64,000 bases of DNA from Podarcis raffonei (lineage: Eukaryota; Chordata; Lepidosauria; Squamata; Lacertidae). This document shows positions 10,651 through 22,200 of the stretch, in pieces. A program made the translations under genes and the position numbers. The stretch lies in assembly GCF_027172205.1 (NCBI RefSeq), contig NC_070606.1, positions 96,606,534 to 96,670,533 on the forward strand, given 5' to 3'. Each line of letters opens with the position of its first letter. The stretch's first letter is position 1. The notes under the pieces are model-generated. The model did not search any database. It had not been told where the DNA came from and worked only from the letters and a program-made list of their open reading frames with translations.

Positions 10651-10898
10651 CATGCGTAGGCAAACTAAGGCCCAGGGGCCGGATCTGGCCCAATCGCCTT
10701 CTAAATCCAGCCCGCAGATGGTCCGGGAATCAGCATGTTTTTACATGAGTAGAATGTGTCCTTTTATTTAAAATGCATCTCTGGGTTATTTGTGGGGCAT
10801 AGGAATTCGTTCATTGTTTTTTCAAAATATAGTCGTCCCCCCACAAGGTCCGAGGGACAGTGGACCGGCCCCCTGCTGAAAAAGTTTGCTGACCCCTG
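10651..10898. mobile_element. Non-autonomous hAT element (248 bp)
   Basis: Flanked by a perfect 8-bp target duplication, AGCTACAG (10643-10650 and 10899-10906). The right end, read on the minus strand, is CAGGGGTCAGCAAACTTTTT, followed by GGGGGCCGGTCCACTGTCCC. That matches the left end of the larger element at 1032-1819, so this is the short form of the same family. Confidence 0.88.
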
Positions 10899-11040
10899 AG
10901 CTACAGGCATAAATCCCAGGCCACAGAAGCAATCTGTTGGCAACTGATACTATCAGCATGCATGTAGTCAGGTGCCATTGGCTACAGGCTGGTTTTATGA
11001 CTCAATTTGCTTCTATGATTTACTGTTGAGTCTCACTAGA

Positions 11041-11292
11041 AGAAGAAGAAGAAGAGTTTGGATTTGATATCCCGCCTTTCACTCCCCTTCAGGAGTCTCA
11101 AAGCGGCTAACATTCTCCTTTCCCTTCCTCCCCCACAACAAACACCCTGTGAGGTCAGTGGAGCTGAGAGACTTCAGAGAAGTGTGACTGGCCCAAGGTC
11201 ACCCAGCAGCTGCATGTGGAGGAGCGGAGACGCGAACCCGGTTCCCCAGATTATGTGACTACCGCTCTTAACCACTACACCACACTGGCTCT
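11041..11292 (+). repeat. SINE-like repeat with AGAAGAAGAAGAG head
   Basis: Begins with a GAA-rich head, continues with GATATCCCGCCTTTCACTCC, TCAAAGCGGCTAACATTCTC, CCCAAGGTCACCCAGCAGCT and ends CTCTTAACCACTACACCACA. This arrangement is common in squamate genomes. It is related in its second half to the repeat at 9829-10039. Confidence 0.65.
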
Positions 11293-12456
11293 AATTGATT
11301 TGTTCATAGAACTGACTGGTTTTAAATGTTTAGGTGTTTGAATGTTTTTTGTGTGATTGTTGAATGTTTGAATGCAACTCAGCTTGCAGAAGAGGGGTTC
11401 TGCGGGGGATAAAACAGACAGTGGACTCAGCTGTAAAGAAACAGCCATTTGAATGTGCTATAAACATGCAATACCAGATGGTGCCAGAGAGCAGGAAATT
11501 TTAAAATGCAATTTTCCATAGAGATTTTTTAAATTTTGTTATAACAATCTAATTTCTGACTTATTTATAGTGGGGTTTTTTCTGTGTCTAGATCCACCCT
11601 ATAATAGGGCCTCCTGAATTATCTCTGTATCTTTAACCTCTTGAACTGACCTATCTATCTCTTTGATTCCAGACCGATATGCCTTAGTTTGCATAAGGTT
11701 TGACAACTTCTTCCTCATCATCCTCATTGCTATTCATCATTATTAATATTATTTCTCTGGCACTAGCTGTATGTCATTTCCCTGGGCCCCTACAAAGCGG
11801 CACTTCAAAACAGTTATTTGGTTCAGTTATTTGATACCAATAAAAAAGACGTCATTTGTGACCTGTGCTCAGTTACTCAGTGGAATATACCCATCAGATC
11901 TGGGTTGCAGAGTGATGCGTGAAGAGCTTTGGCTTTTTGTTAAAATGTTTTTTAAAGAGGCTCAGGACAGTGCCATAACCTTGGCAAAAACTTGGTAAAA
12001 ACTTATACTGCCTGCCATGAATCAAATTTATGCCAAAGGACTTATGTCTGCTATATAGGCACTATTGCAGGAATGCTAAGTTACATCCTCATATCATGGC
12101 TGGCTGGACCACACAGCCCTGGCAGGAATACCCAGCCCAGTGAAAACCAGTTGCCACAGGAAAAGACCACACCTGGCCCTAAAATACTGCTCTCAATGGG
12201 AAACAAGGTTGTTACTTGGCACATCTCTTTTGACTATTTAAATGATAGGTTCCCAAAACAAAAATGAGGGAAAAAGTCACTCAAGTAGGTTGCCTGTTTA
12301 AATAGTAGATGTTTCAGTGATTATTGTAAAAAGGAAAGGGGGGGCATTTTGTTTGAATTGTGTGAAAGTTTTATTGTTTCTGTTCTCAGTTTTAATAATT
12401 GCATCTGATGTTGGTGGATACTGTGATTATTTGCAGTTTCCTGAGACTGTAATGTA
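11293..12456. other. Unique-looking stretch upstream of gene B, no gene seen
   Basis: AT-rich sequence with no recognisable repeat ends and no coding pattern that I trust. Confidence 0.35.
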
Positions 12457-12657
12457 CAGCGGTACCTTGGGTTACATACGCTTCAGGTTACAGACTCCGC
12501 TAACCCAGAAATTGTATCTCGGGTTAACAACTTTGCTTCAGGATGAGAACAGAAATCCTGCAGCGGCGGCAGCAGGAGGCCCTATTAGCTAAAGTGGTGC
12601 TTCAGGTTAAGAACAGACCTCCAGAACGAATTAAGTTCTTAACCCGAGGTACCACTG
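12457..12657. mobile_element. TA-flanked MITE (CAGTGGTACC type, Tigger-like), copy 1
   Basis: Inverted ends CAGCGGTACCTTGGGTTA and TAACCCGAGGTACCACTG, each bordered by TA. TA duplication with CAGTGG-type ends suits the pogo/Tigger branch of Tc1-mariner. It is non-coding. Sister copies are at 23358-23599 and 27892-28099. Confidence 0.8.
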
Positions 12658-12675
12658 TATTTCTTTGTCTTCCAG

Positions 12676-12760
12676 TAAAGTGTTGTTGTTTAGTCGTTTA
12701 GTCGTGTCCGACTCTTCGTGACCCCATGGACCAAAGCACGCCAGGCACTTCTGTCTTCTC
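12676..12760 (-). mobile_element. BovB (RTE) 3' end fragment
   Basis: GTTGTTTAGTCGTTTAGTCG followed by TGTCCGACTCTTCGTGACCC is the reverse complement of the BovB 3' tail. It matches the end of the BovB copy at 39206-40034. Only the last 80 bp are present. An adjoining (TTA)n run (12786-12822) is probably a separate simple repeat. Confidence 0.8.
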
Positions 12761-12785
12761 CAGTAGAGTAGGTTAGATAAATCAG

Positions 12786-12786
12786 A

Positions 12787-12822
<36 letters not shown>
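12786..12822. repeat. (TTA)n microsatellite
   Basis: About twelve TTA units just upstream of gene B's 5' flank. Confidence 0.9.
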
Positions 12823-12824
<2 letters not shown>

Positions 12825-13284
12825 CATTGCTTTCCAAACGAAAAGTGACCAATGAGTCCATAAAGTACACAAAGCGTAAAAGCTGTTAAAAGCAAATGCA
12901 CCAAGGAAGTATGACAAAAGACAGATTTTTTTTACCCAAGAAGTGCTCATCCAACCATACTTTTTACAGCTGCAGTTGATGCACCAGGTAAAGATCAACC
13001 AAATGTGTCAGCTGTCATCTTTAAATTAATTTGTAACTCTAATCGCTCCTAGACTTATCTGACGTATTCAGGCGAGGGAGGATTTTCATAAACTTTCCAT
13101 AAAACAAGTTTCCGAACATGTTACGACGCAGGAAAAGTGCCTGCCTGGAGCTGTTCAGAGAAAGGATCTGAAATTGGGGGGGGGGGGGAAGGCCCTGAAA
13201 TTCAGGCACAGCAAATGAGATGCACTCACACCCACGGGACAGAGCGCAAGGCGCCCGACTCGTGCCTCTCTGCAACTCAGAGTC

Positions 13285-16200
13285 ATGGAAATGCCGGCAC
13301 TAAGTTCTATCTTCCTCCTCCTCCTCTTCTGCCTCCTGATTGTCCAGTTTGTGAAGCTGCAATGGAGAAAACGACAATTCCCTCCAGGACCAACGCCTCT
13401 CCCCTTTATCGGATGCCTATGGCAGCTGAGGTTTTTCAACGTCACTCGTGAGAGCCTGACCAAGGTATCTATTTCCCAGCAGTTTGATTGGCCGACAAGA
13501 TAGAGGAACAGGCAATAGAAAAGGGAGCTTAATGGCCAGTGGGTTGATAAGAGGAAATTGATAGGAGAATGGTGGTCAAGCTCGGTGGTCAAGCTTCCGT
13601 TGTTCATGCAGATGGTCCTTTGTTTAATCTCCAGCATCTGATGGTAGTCTTCTCTCTCTAAAACCCTAAAAATCACCTGCAAGTCACTATGGACAAGTCA
13701 CTGGATGCACCAATAGTCTGACTCATCTTAGGGCTTCTTTTGATGCTCTAGGTTTTGGAACTTTGGATATGCTAAAGTCTTGGTTGTCAAACGATTTTTT
13801 TAATTCTGGGGTCTCTGTGGCCACAGCCCCCTTATTTTCAAATTAGGGTATTGGCTGTCTTTAGGATGATTACTTTGGGGGGGGGGTTGGCCAGTGTGCT
13901 CTGTTAGAAGTCTCCGCGTTTTAAAATTTGGAAATTTAGAAACGAATTCTTGCTGCAGCACATCGTAAAAGCAATTATACCTTCTGGATTCATGCTCAAG
14001 TTGGAATTCTGTATTCTTTATCTGTCAGAAGAAGGCTGATCAATCAAAACATGTATGATACTGGCTTTGCAGAATGTTTGTTTTCATGAGATTCTGCATG
14101 TTATTTCCAGTTTGTCAGTGTCATAGCATATGAAGATGACTCTATTGGCCATTAGGGTAGGATACTGATTTTATTAAGTTAGAATCTTAAAGTTGTATTG
14201 TGCATGCCATAGATTTATATTTTACTTATAGGCTACCTTGACTTTTCTTTCTATCCATAAAGTCCATAAAGTATGTTTAGCCTGGAAAAGAGGACAGTGA
14301 GAGGAGATATGATAGCTATCTTCAAATATATTAAGGGCTGTCACACGGAGGAGGGAGGAAGCTTGTTTTCTCCTGCTCTGGAGGGCAGGACTTGAACCAA
14401 TGGCTTCAAGTTACAAGAAAGGAGATTCTGACTAAACGTTTGGAAAAAACTTTCAGACAGTGAGTGCTGTTCAGCAGTGGAACAGTCTCCCACAAGAGGT
14501 GGTGGGCTCTCCTTCCTTGGAGGTTTTTGAACAGAGGTTGGATAGCCATCTGTCATAGATGGCTTAGCTGAGAGTCCTGCATTGTAGGGGGTTGGACTAG
14601 ATGACCCCTGGGGTCCCTTCCAGCTCTAAGATTCTATGATTCTACTGCATGCAAAAATAGGGTTATTAGGAGAAATTCCCTCTAAAAAGCTGAGTGATTT
14701 TTCATGAGGATTCAAAAGCAAAATTTCAAATTGCTGCAGAAATGTGGAGGGTTGCATTTAAGACTGAGAAAGTGAGAAACTGAGAGATGCCCAAACTCTC
14801 AGATTCACCCATCACTGTCTGCCACTGAGATTCAGCCCATCTCCTCTTTGGAGCCGATTGCAATGTGAAGCAATCAGCAAGGTTTATCGAGCCCCTTGTG
14901 AGCCACTGTACGTGGCTCTGACGGCTTTAGAAGGTTGCAAGGAGGGCAAAGTGGCCTCACTCTCCCCAGGGAGCCCTGCCAGGCACCAACCTTGCCATTG
15001 TTTAGTCACCAAGCAAAGACCTCTTTGTTTTCCTGGCCAGCGATATAATACTGTATTGCTGTTTTTAATGTGTTCAGATGGTTTTGTTATGGCATTACTA
15101 GGCACTTCGCTGCAAACCCCCCCCAAAAAACTTTGGAGCTTTTAAAATTGGGAAGCGATGCATGAATTTAATGAACTTAGCCCAACCCAAAACTAAGAAC
15201 AGAATTGCTCAAAGGTTGGGTGTGGTTTTTATTTGCCTGAGCTTCCCTGGTGTTTTCCTACAGGTGGCAAAATCCTACGGGGACATCTATACTGTATGGT
15301 TTGGTCTTCACCCTGTGGTAGTTCTGGATGGGTTCCAAGCTGTGAAAGACGGTCTCACCACCCACCCAGAAGATGTAGTTGGCCGGCCAGTAGTCCCGTT
15401 TTTTAGAGCTCTGGCAAACAATAAAGGTAAGGCTGTTTGTCTCGCTTGCGTAGGAATCACAGGGTCATGTTGTTCCCATAACAGAATTGAAGGAGTGGCT
15501 CTGTGGTTTTAGTGGCATTCCTCTTTAGTAGACTTTGGTTATAAAGAGCTCAAAAACCTATTGCTTATGAAATCAACTGGCTGCTTCACATGGTTCAAAT
15601 CTTGGCTTAGCAAGACCCCACAAGCTCCTCAGCTTCCAGAGAGAGGGGCTTGCAGCTCCTCCCAGACCCCTTTTGCATTATATTTGGGAAACTGTTTTGC
15701 ACCCAAATACTGATGAATTTTCACAAGCACTTAATTCTGATCCCCTCCTACAAATTGATGCTCAAGGCAGTTTATGGCATGAAATATCATGTATGATCAT
15801 GACAGAATTAGCCATAAACAATAAATAAAATGTATTTTGCATAAATCATAAGATATAAAACAAAGATACAAAAAGAAATCAATAAGAGCAACGACCCACC
15901 CTCCCACACCCAAGCAATATCCCAGCTCAAGTGTCTGTTTACCAGCTTCAGTTTTTGTAGCTGGAGTCAGTCCATCCATCCATCCATCCATCCATCCATC
16001 CATCCATCCATCCATCCGTCAGTCCTTCAGGGCTCTGCCCTCCCAGCACAGATGGAAGAATGTCTTCCAGGGCTCACAGCCAATATGCTCTTTGGCCTCT
16101 TTAGCAGCCTCAGCTTTTGTAGCTGGAGTCAGGGTCTATGCTAGTCAAAGTCCTGGCATTGGAAACAGGGCTTTGGTGGCAACCTCCTAGCATAATTTCG

Positions 16201-19200
16201 AAGGGTTTGGATTCTGTGCTCTGAATGCAAATAATGGGTCACTGCAGCAGTCCACAGCTGACTTTCAATGCCTCCAGGTATCTTGCTGTCAACGGGCAGT
16301 ACATGGAAGCACCAGAGGAAGTTCTCGCTGATGACTCTGAAGACATTGGGGCTGGGGAAGAGGACGTTGGAGTACCAGATCCAAGATGAAGCTTATCACC
16401 TGGTGGAGAACCTTAGGAGCACTAAAGGTACGGCACAGCTCAGGGTTGGAGGGAGAATGTGCCCTTTAATTTATTTTCCAGTCCAGAACCCTGTTTTCTT
16501 CTTATGCTCTCATTAATTTCAGCAAGCTAAATCTAAGAGCAACCTCAGGAAGTTTTAAGGTTCCTCTTAGTTTTGATTGCATCTTAGACGGAACATGCAT
16601 TTATTCACGTTTTATGTCTGTGCTAATAGGCATCTGATTTGACCAATGGTTGCAAGCCATAAATACTGATTGCACTGGATTCCAGTTTTAGCCTGCTTTC
16701 TTCTCCTGTTCTCAAAGAGGAGATGAAAACACCAAACAAAATACCTTTGGCTAGAGACCAAGGGAAAACCAGCAGGTTTTTGGAATCGTGCAGCCAAGAT
16801 TTTTTTCCTCTCCAAACCTTGTATGAAGAACTGCAATAGATACTTGCAGTGCTTAAAAAAAATGTTTAGGGGCACTCTCATTTTCTGCCCCTCAATGAGG
16901 CCAAATTTAGATTCACAAAATGTTTAGGGCAGGGGTTGGCAAGGTTTACCTTGCCTGGGCCGGTTCACTCCAGCAGAAATCCCTCCATGAGCCGGATCGC
17001 GCATGTGGCCACGATTTCTGGGATCTGTGTCTGTGCAGATGCAATTTCTGGCACTGTGGAAACGAGTCCCCATGCTGTGCTGCGCCGGTTTAGCACAGCA
17101 CGTGGAGACTTGCCGAGTGGGTGACTCGGTTTGGGGGTGGCTCATGGGTCAGTTAAACAACCCCTGTGGGCTGCTTGTGACCCATGGGCCTTAGGTTGCC
17201 TACTCCTGGTTTAGGGCTATGCGTACCCCTGCATCCCCCCAGAAAAAAAAGCACTGGATACTTGCATTTATTGCAATTATAGCCAAGCTTCCTTCCAGGG
17301 ACCTGAAGGCAGGATACACTGATCTTCCTTACCACCAACCATTTTTACCTTCACAACAACCCTGTGAGGTAGGTTAGGGTGAGAGAGAGTGATATATGAA
17401 AGTCAACCAGTGAGCTTCAAGGCTGAGAGGGTGTGTGAGTCTGGATCTTTTAAATCTTAGTTTCATACTCTAACTGCTGCCCCTTGCTGGCTCTTCAGAT
17501 CTGCATCCTGGGTTGGCTGAGTGCAGAGGCCATGGCTGATTCCTCAGATTAAACCAGAAAAGTGTCCCCATGTCTCTGTTGCCACTTTACTCAATGAGAG
17601 AATTTCAGCATCAAAATATTTTGGTCTTGCAAGGCAATTAAGGTATCCCAGGAATCAAACGATGCTGCTTCACATTGAAATAATAAGCATGGCTGAGATA
17701 AGAACTTCTTGATATCTCAGACTTGTAGCATGAAAGAAACGCTTCTCTTTTACTTCTGAATTTAAGTTTTCTACAGTTCTGAAATCACATCACGGCCCAC
17801 ACTGGGGCTTTTCTTCTGAAGCATCTCCCACACCACCACACACACTTTGGCTATTTTTGTTTATGGTTACATCTCACCCAAAAATAGTATACTTATTAAG
17901 ACCAGCCAAAAAATTACAAAATAGCCAGCTGTGTAGGAATTATCTTGGGGTCAGATCCTGCATTGCTGGTTGACTGTTTTGTAACTTTTGGGCTGGCTTA
18001 TTGAGTTGTTTTTGTTTTTATTATGTATTTTGTGTATATTGTGATTTTGTGGTGTAGCTACCCTGAGACCTGCAGGTATAGGTCGGTATACAAATTCAAT
18101 TAATTAATTATGTCATGGATTTTTGTGTTTTTATCTTGTAAACTGCTCTGTGATGCTTGGATGAAAGGCTGTATAGAAATTTAATCAACAACAACAATAA
18201 TAATGGATAACAACAAATAAATTTTCCTAAAGCAGCCCCCCCCCCCGCCCTGGACAAAAACCAAACAACAAACAACTTATCCAACAACAGGAAGCAAAGT
18301 GTGGTGGAAATAGGAAGAAACTAAAAGATGGAGTTCTTACAAATTAGGCATATATTTGGCAAGGCGACCTTTCAGGTGCCAAGTTGTTAAGGGCTTTATA
18401 TATTAACGGAAACAACTTGATCTTGGCTGGGTAGCAAATCAGCAGCCATTGCAGGTCTCTGAGCACAGATGACATATGCTGACAAGGCCTCGCTCCTGGT
18501 AGCAATTGTGTTGCAGCATTCATGCGTTGAAATAACCAATGCATGAACTGCCTTTGGCCAAGCTTTCCCAGTCCAGGAACAGTCATAACTGACGTACTCA
18601 TTTCAGTTGGTAAAAGGCATTTCTAGCCACGACAACTATCTGAGCCTCCCGTGACCAAGCTGGATCCAGAAGCTTGCTGGGACTCATGGGAATTGTAGTC
18701 CCAAACATCTGGAGGACACCAGGGGGGCAAATGTTGGTTGTCGTTTCTTCTGCTACATTGACAGGGTTGGTTCACAAATGGGCACTTGATGATTCCATTT
18801 GCAGGGAAACCCATGAATCCGTCCTTCGCTCTGACCCTCGCCGTTTCCAACGTGATTTGCGCCGTGGTGTTTGGGCATCGCTTCTCTACTGAGGACAAAA
18901 AATTTCACGAGCTCCTGGAAGCAATGGAGGCCATATTCAAATTTGCAGGCAGTCTCGGTCATAACGTAAGCAAGTCGCTATTTTGCTTTGCTTTTCAATA
19001 TTTCCTTTCCCGAAAGGAACAGCAGTAAAAGGTTTCACTTTTGCTAGACAGTTTGTGGTGAGGGAAGAATTTCCTTAGAAAATAAATGCAATCATATTTA
19101 TTATGATATTTAACAATTATTATGATAATTAAGTTTGAAGGAAGGCCCAAGGAGTCCAAAAAGTTTTTTTTAAAAAAAATGCATGTAAGTGAACTTGAAG

Positions 19201-22200
19201 ATGAGCTAGAAATCTTTCAAAGTTCTACCCCAAACCAAACTTGATTCATGTTCTGTTCACATGTCATTTATGGGAAGTATTTTCTGGTGCAGTTCAGAAA
19301 TTATTGAACTATTTCATACCCTTCAAGTGTTCTGATAAAATCGGGACATCTCACTTTTTCTCATGAGAGCATGCTGCTCATTGTGGGCACCGCAATCTCA
19401 GGGCCACACTCTCGCATGGGTCACATGACTTCCCCCGGAAGACCTGCACCTGGTTTTTTGCCTCGATGTGTTGGAGGGTATCCTATTTCAGCCTACTACC
19501 TAAAAGGCGGATGTGGGTGGCACTATGGTCTAAACCACTGAGCCCTGGGCTTGCTGATCGGAAGGTCAGCAGTTCGAATCCCCGCGATGGGTTGAGCTCC
19601 CGTTGCTCGGTTCCTGCTCCTGCCCACCTAGCAGTCCGAAAGCACATCAAAGTACAAGTAGATAAATAGGTACCACTCCAGCGGGAAGGTAAACGGTGTT
19701 TCCGTGTGCTGCTCTGGTTCACCAGAAGCAGCTTAGTCATGCTGGCCACATGACCTGGAAGCTGTCTGCGGACAAATGCCGGCTCCCTCGGCCTTTAGAG
19801 CAAGATGAATGCCGCAACCCCAGAGTCGTCCGCGACTGGACCTAACGGTCAGGGGTACCTTTACCTTTACCTAAAAGGCCTTCTGAAGCAGCTAGGCCTC
19901 AACCAGCCCTATAGTTGAAAGAGTGTGGCAGGCCTCTCTAGGGAGGGATTTCCACTGAAGGCTCAGCTCCTCGTAGCTGTCACCTAAGCCTCTTCAGGGC
20001 TTTCCCAGATGACCTGAACATTGCTTGGGAAGGTTCATATAGAGATAAGCGATCCCATGGTTGCCTTGGACATGAAGAAGCTGCCTCACACTGAGTCAGA
20101 CCTCGGTTCCAGCTAGTATTGTCCACACCGACTCTCCAGGGTTGCAGATGTGGAGACATTGCCAGACCTACCTGGAGATGACAAGGATTGAACCTGTCTC
20201 CTTCTGTGCACAGGACAGGTGCTCTAATACTGAACAGTGACTTTCTCCGCACCTCCATCTGTTCATGTCTCTTTCCCCAGATTTATAATGTCATGCCCTG
20301 GCTTATGAAGTGTATCCCAGGGCCTCACAAGAAGGCCTTGACCGCCCGAGACTTTGTGTGTTCGTTCATAAGGAAGGAGATCAACAAGCACCAGATTGCA
20401 GGACTCTCAGATGACCCTCAAGATTTCATTTATAGTTACCTTGCTCAGATAGAGAAAGTAAGTAGCTGCTTTGTTCATGACCAGAATCATGATCAGGATG
20501 TGCTGTCCTCATCCTCTTCTCCATAATTTGAGCAATTGCTCCATCCCCAATTAGAATTTGTATTTTTCTTCCTGCTGGGAAATGCTCCTTTATGAATGTT
20601 TAGCTGCAAGCCCTTGAAAAGTTACAGCTGCAAGGGTGACATTAGGTGTGTCCATTTTTCTATTTCTTCTCTTCTGCAGACGAAAGACCAGCCCAAACCA
20701 GCCTACGATGAAAGTAACATGATCCAGTGTATATTTGACCTCTTCTTGGGTGGAACAGAGACATCCAGCACCACTCTCTACTGGGGAGTTCTGTATATGG
20801 TGCTTTATCCAGACATCCAAGGTGAGATCATGTAACGCTGCACCACTTTCAAATTGTGCAAATGATGTTCAACTGCTGCGTCTTCTGAATGATGCGGAAG
20901 AAAGCAAAATGTCTTTCATGCCAACCAACTGTTGTGTTGGGATGAATTTGCTAAAAAGTTTTGCATGCGCTTTTTCGTGTGTGTAAATAAATGTGTTTGG
21001 ATTCCACTCAGCGAACATCCAGAAGGAGATCGATGCGGTTGTGGCTCCCGGTCAAATGATCAGCGGCGAGGATCGCAAGAAGCTGCCCTACACCAATGCC
21101 GTGGTCCATGAGGTCCAGCGCTTCAGCAACATCATCGCGGTTGGGTTGCCCAGGTTATGTGTGAAGGACACCATGATTCGACAGTTTACCATTAAGAGGG
21201 TAAGTGAACCTCTACTGCCCACATCCCCTGCTTCCTTCAAATGTCTAAGAAAACGTTGCAGAGGTGTATCAGATACCACTTTTAGTTCTACCATCGAAAG
21301 AAAGCTGGCCATGTTTTCTTCTTGGGCAGGAAATGACATTCTGCCCACTGTACATCTAAATCACATGGCTTCCCCCAGAGAATCAAGGGAACTGTAGTTT
21401 ACCCACAATGAAGCTACAGCCCCCCCGCACCCTCAATAAACTGCAGTGCGCAGAATTCTGTGGGAGAAGCCATCTTCTCTAAATGTGCTGTACAAGTATG
21501 GTGTCCACACAGCCTTTGTGTCTTTCCCCATCGCAGAAGATGTTGCACCATACCTGAGAGGTGAAGATGCTCAGAGCATTATCTCTGGCCAACAAGAGGC
21601 CAATTGAGTCTCTCTTTGCCAGAGCCCTCTGCTTCTCCAGTTTGGTAGCGAATCATGCAATTAATTGAGAGAGGGGTTTTACTGAACTGAGAGCTGAGAG
21701 TATGATCTGCTTCCCTGGAGCAAGGCAGGACTGAATCTCTGACTCTTTCTTTCCAGGGCACCATGATCTTTCCAAACATGGCTTCTGCCTTGTATGATCC
21801 CAACGAATGGGCGACGCCTGAAAGCTTCAACCCCAACCACTTCCTTGACAAGGACGGAAATTTTGTTTGTCCAGAAGCCTTCATTCCATTTTCTTTAGGT
21901 AGATGAAAAGGCTGGAGACAAAATCTTGGTGGTTTCCTTGAGGGTTTTGCTTTGCATTGTTGGGAGTTGAAAGACATAGTAGCACGCCTAAGGCTGCCCA
22001 AGGAGTATATGAAGAACATAAGAAGAGCTTTGCTTGATCAGGCCAATGGCCCATCTAGTTCAGCATTCTGTTCTCACAGTGGCCAACCAGACGCCTGTGA
22101 GATGCCTTCAAGCAGTGAGGCGTTCTCAAAGTAAAGGAAGGATTGAACTCTGATTAATAAGAATGCACACAGAGGCTTGAACCAGCAAGACTCTGGGAAG

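Noticed and set aside
13155-13682. 175-codon minus-strand frame over exon 1 of gene B
   Set aside because: It is the antisense shadow of exon 1 and its flanks and has no protein motif.
19560-19620. tRNA gene
   Set aside because: Box A/B-like sequence is part of a Sauria SINE head with a SINE body, tail and target duplication, so it is not a functional tRNA gene.
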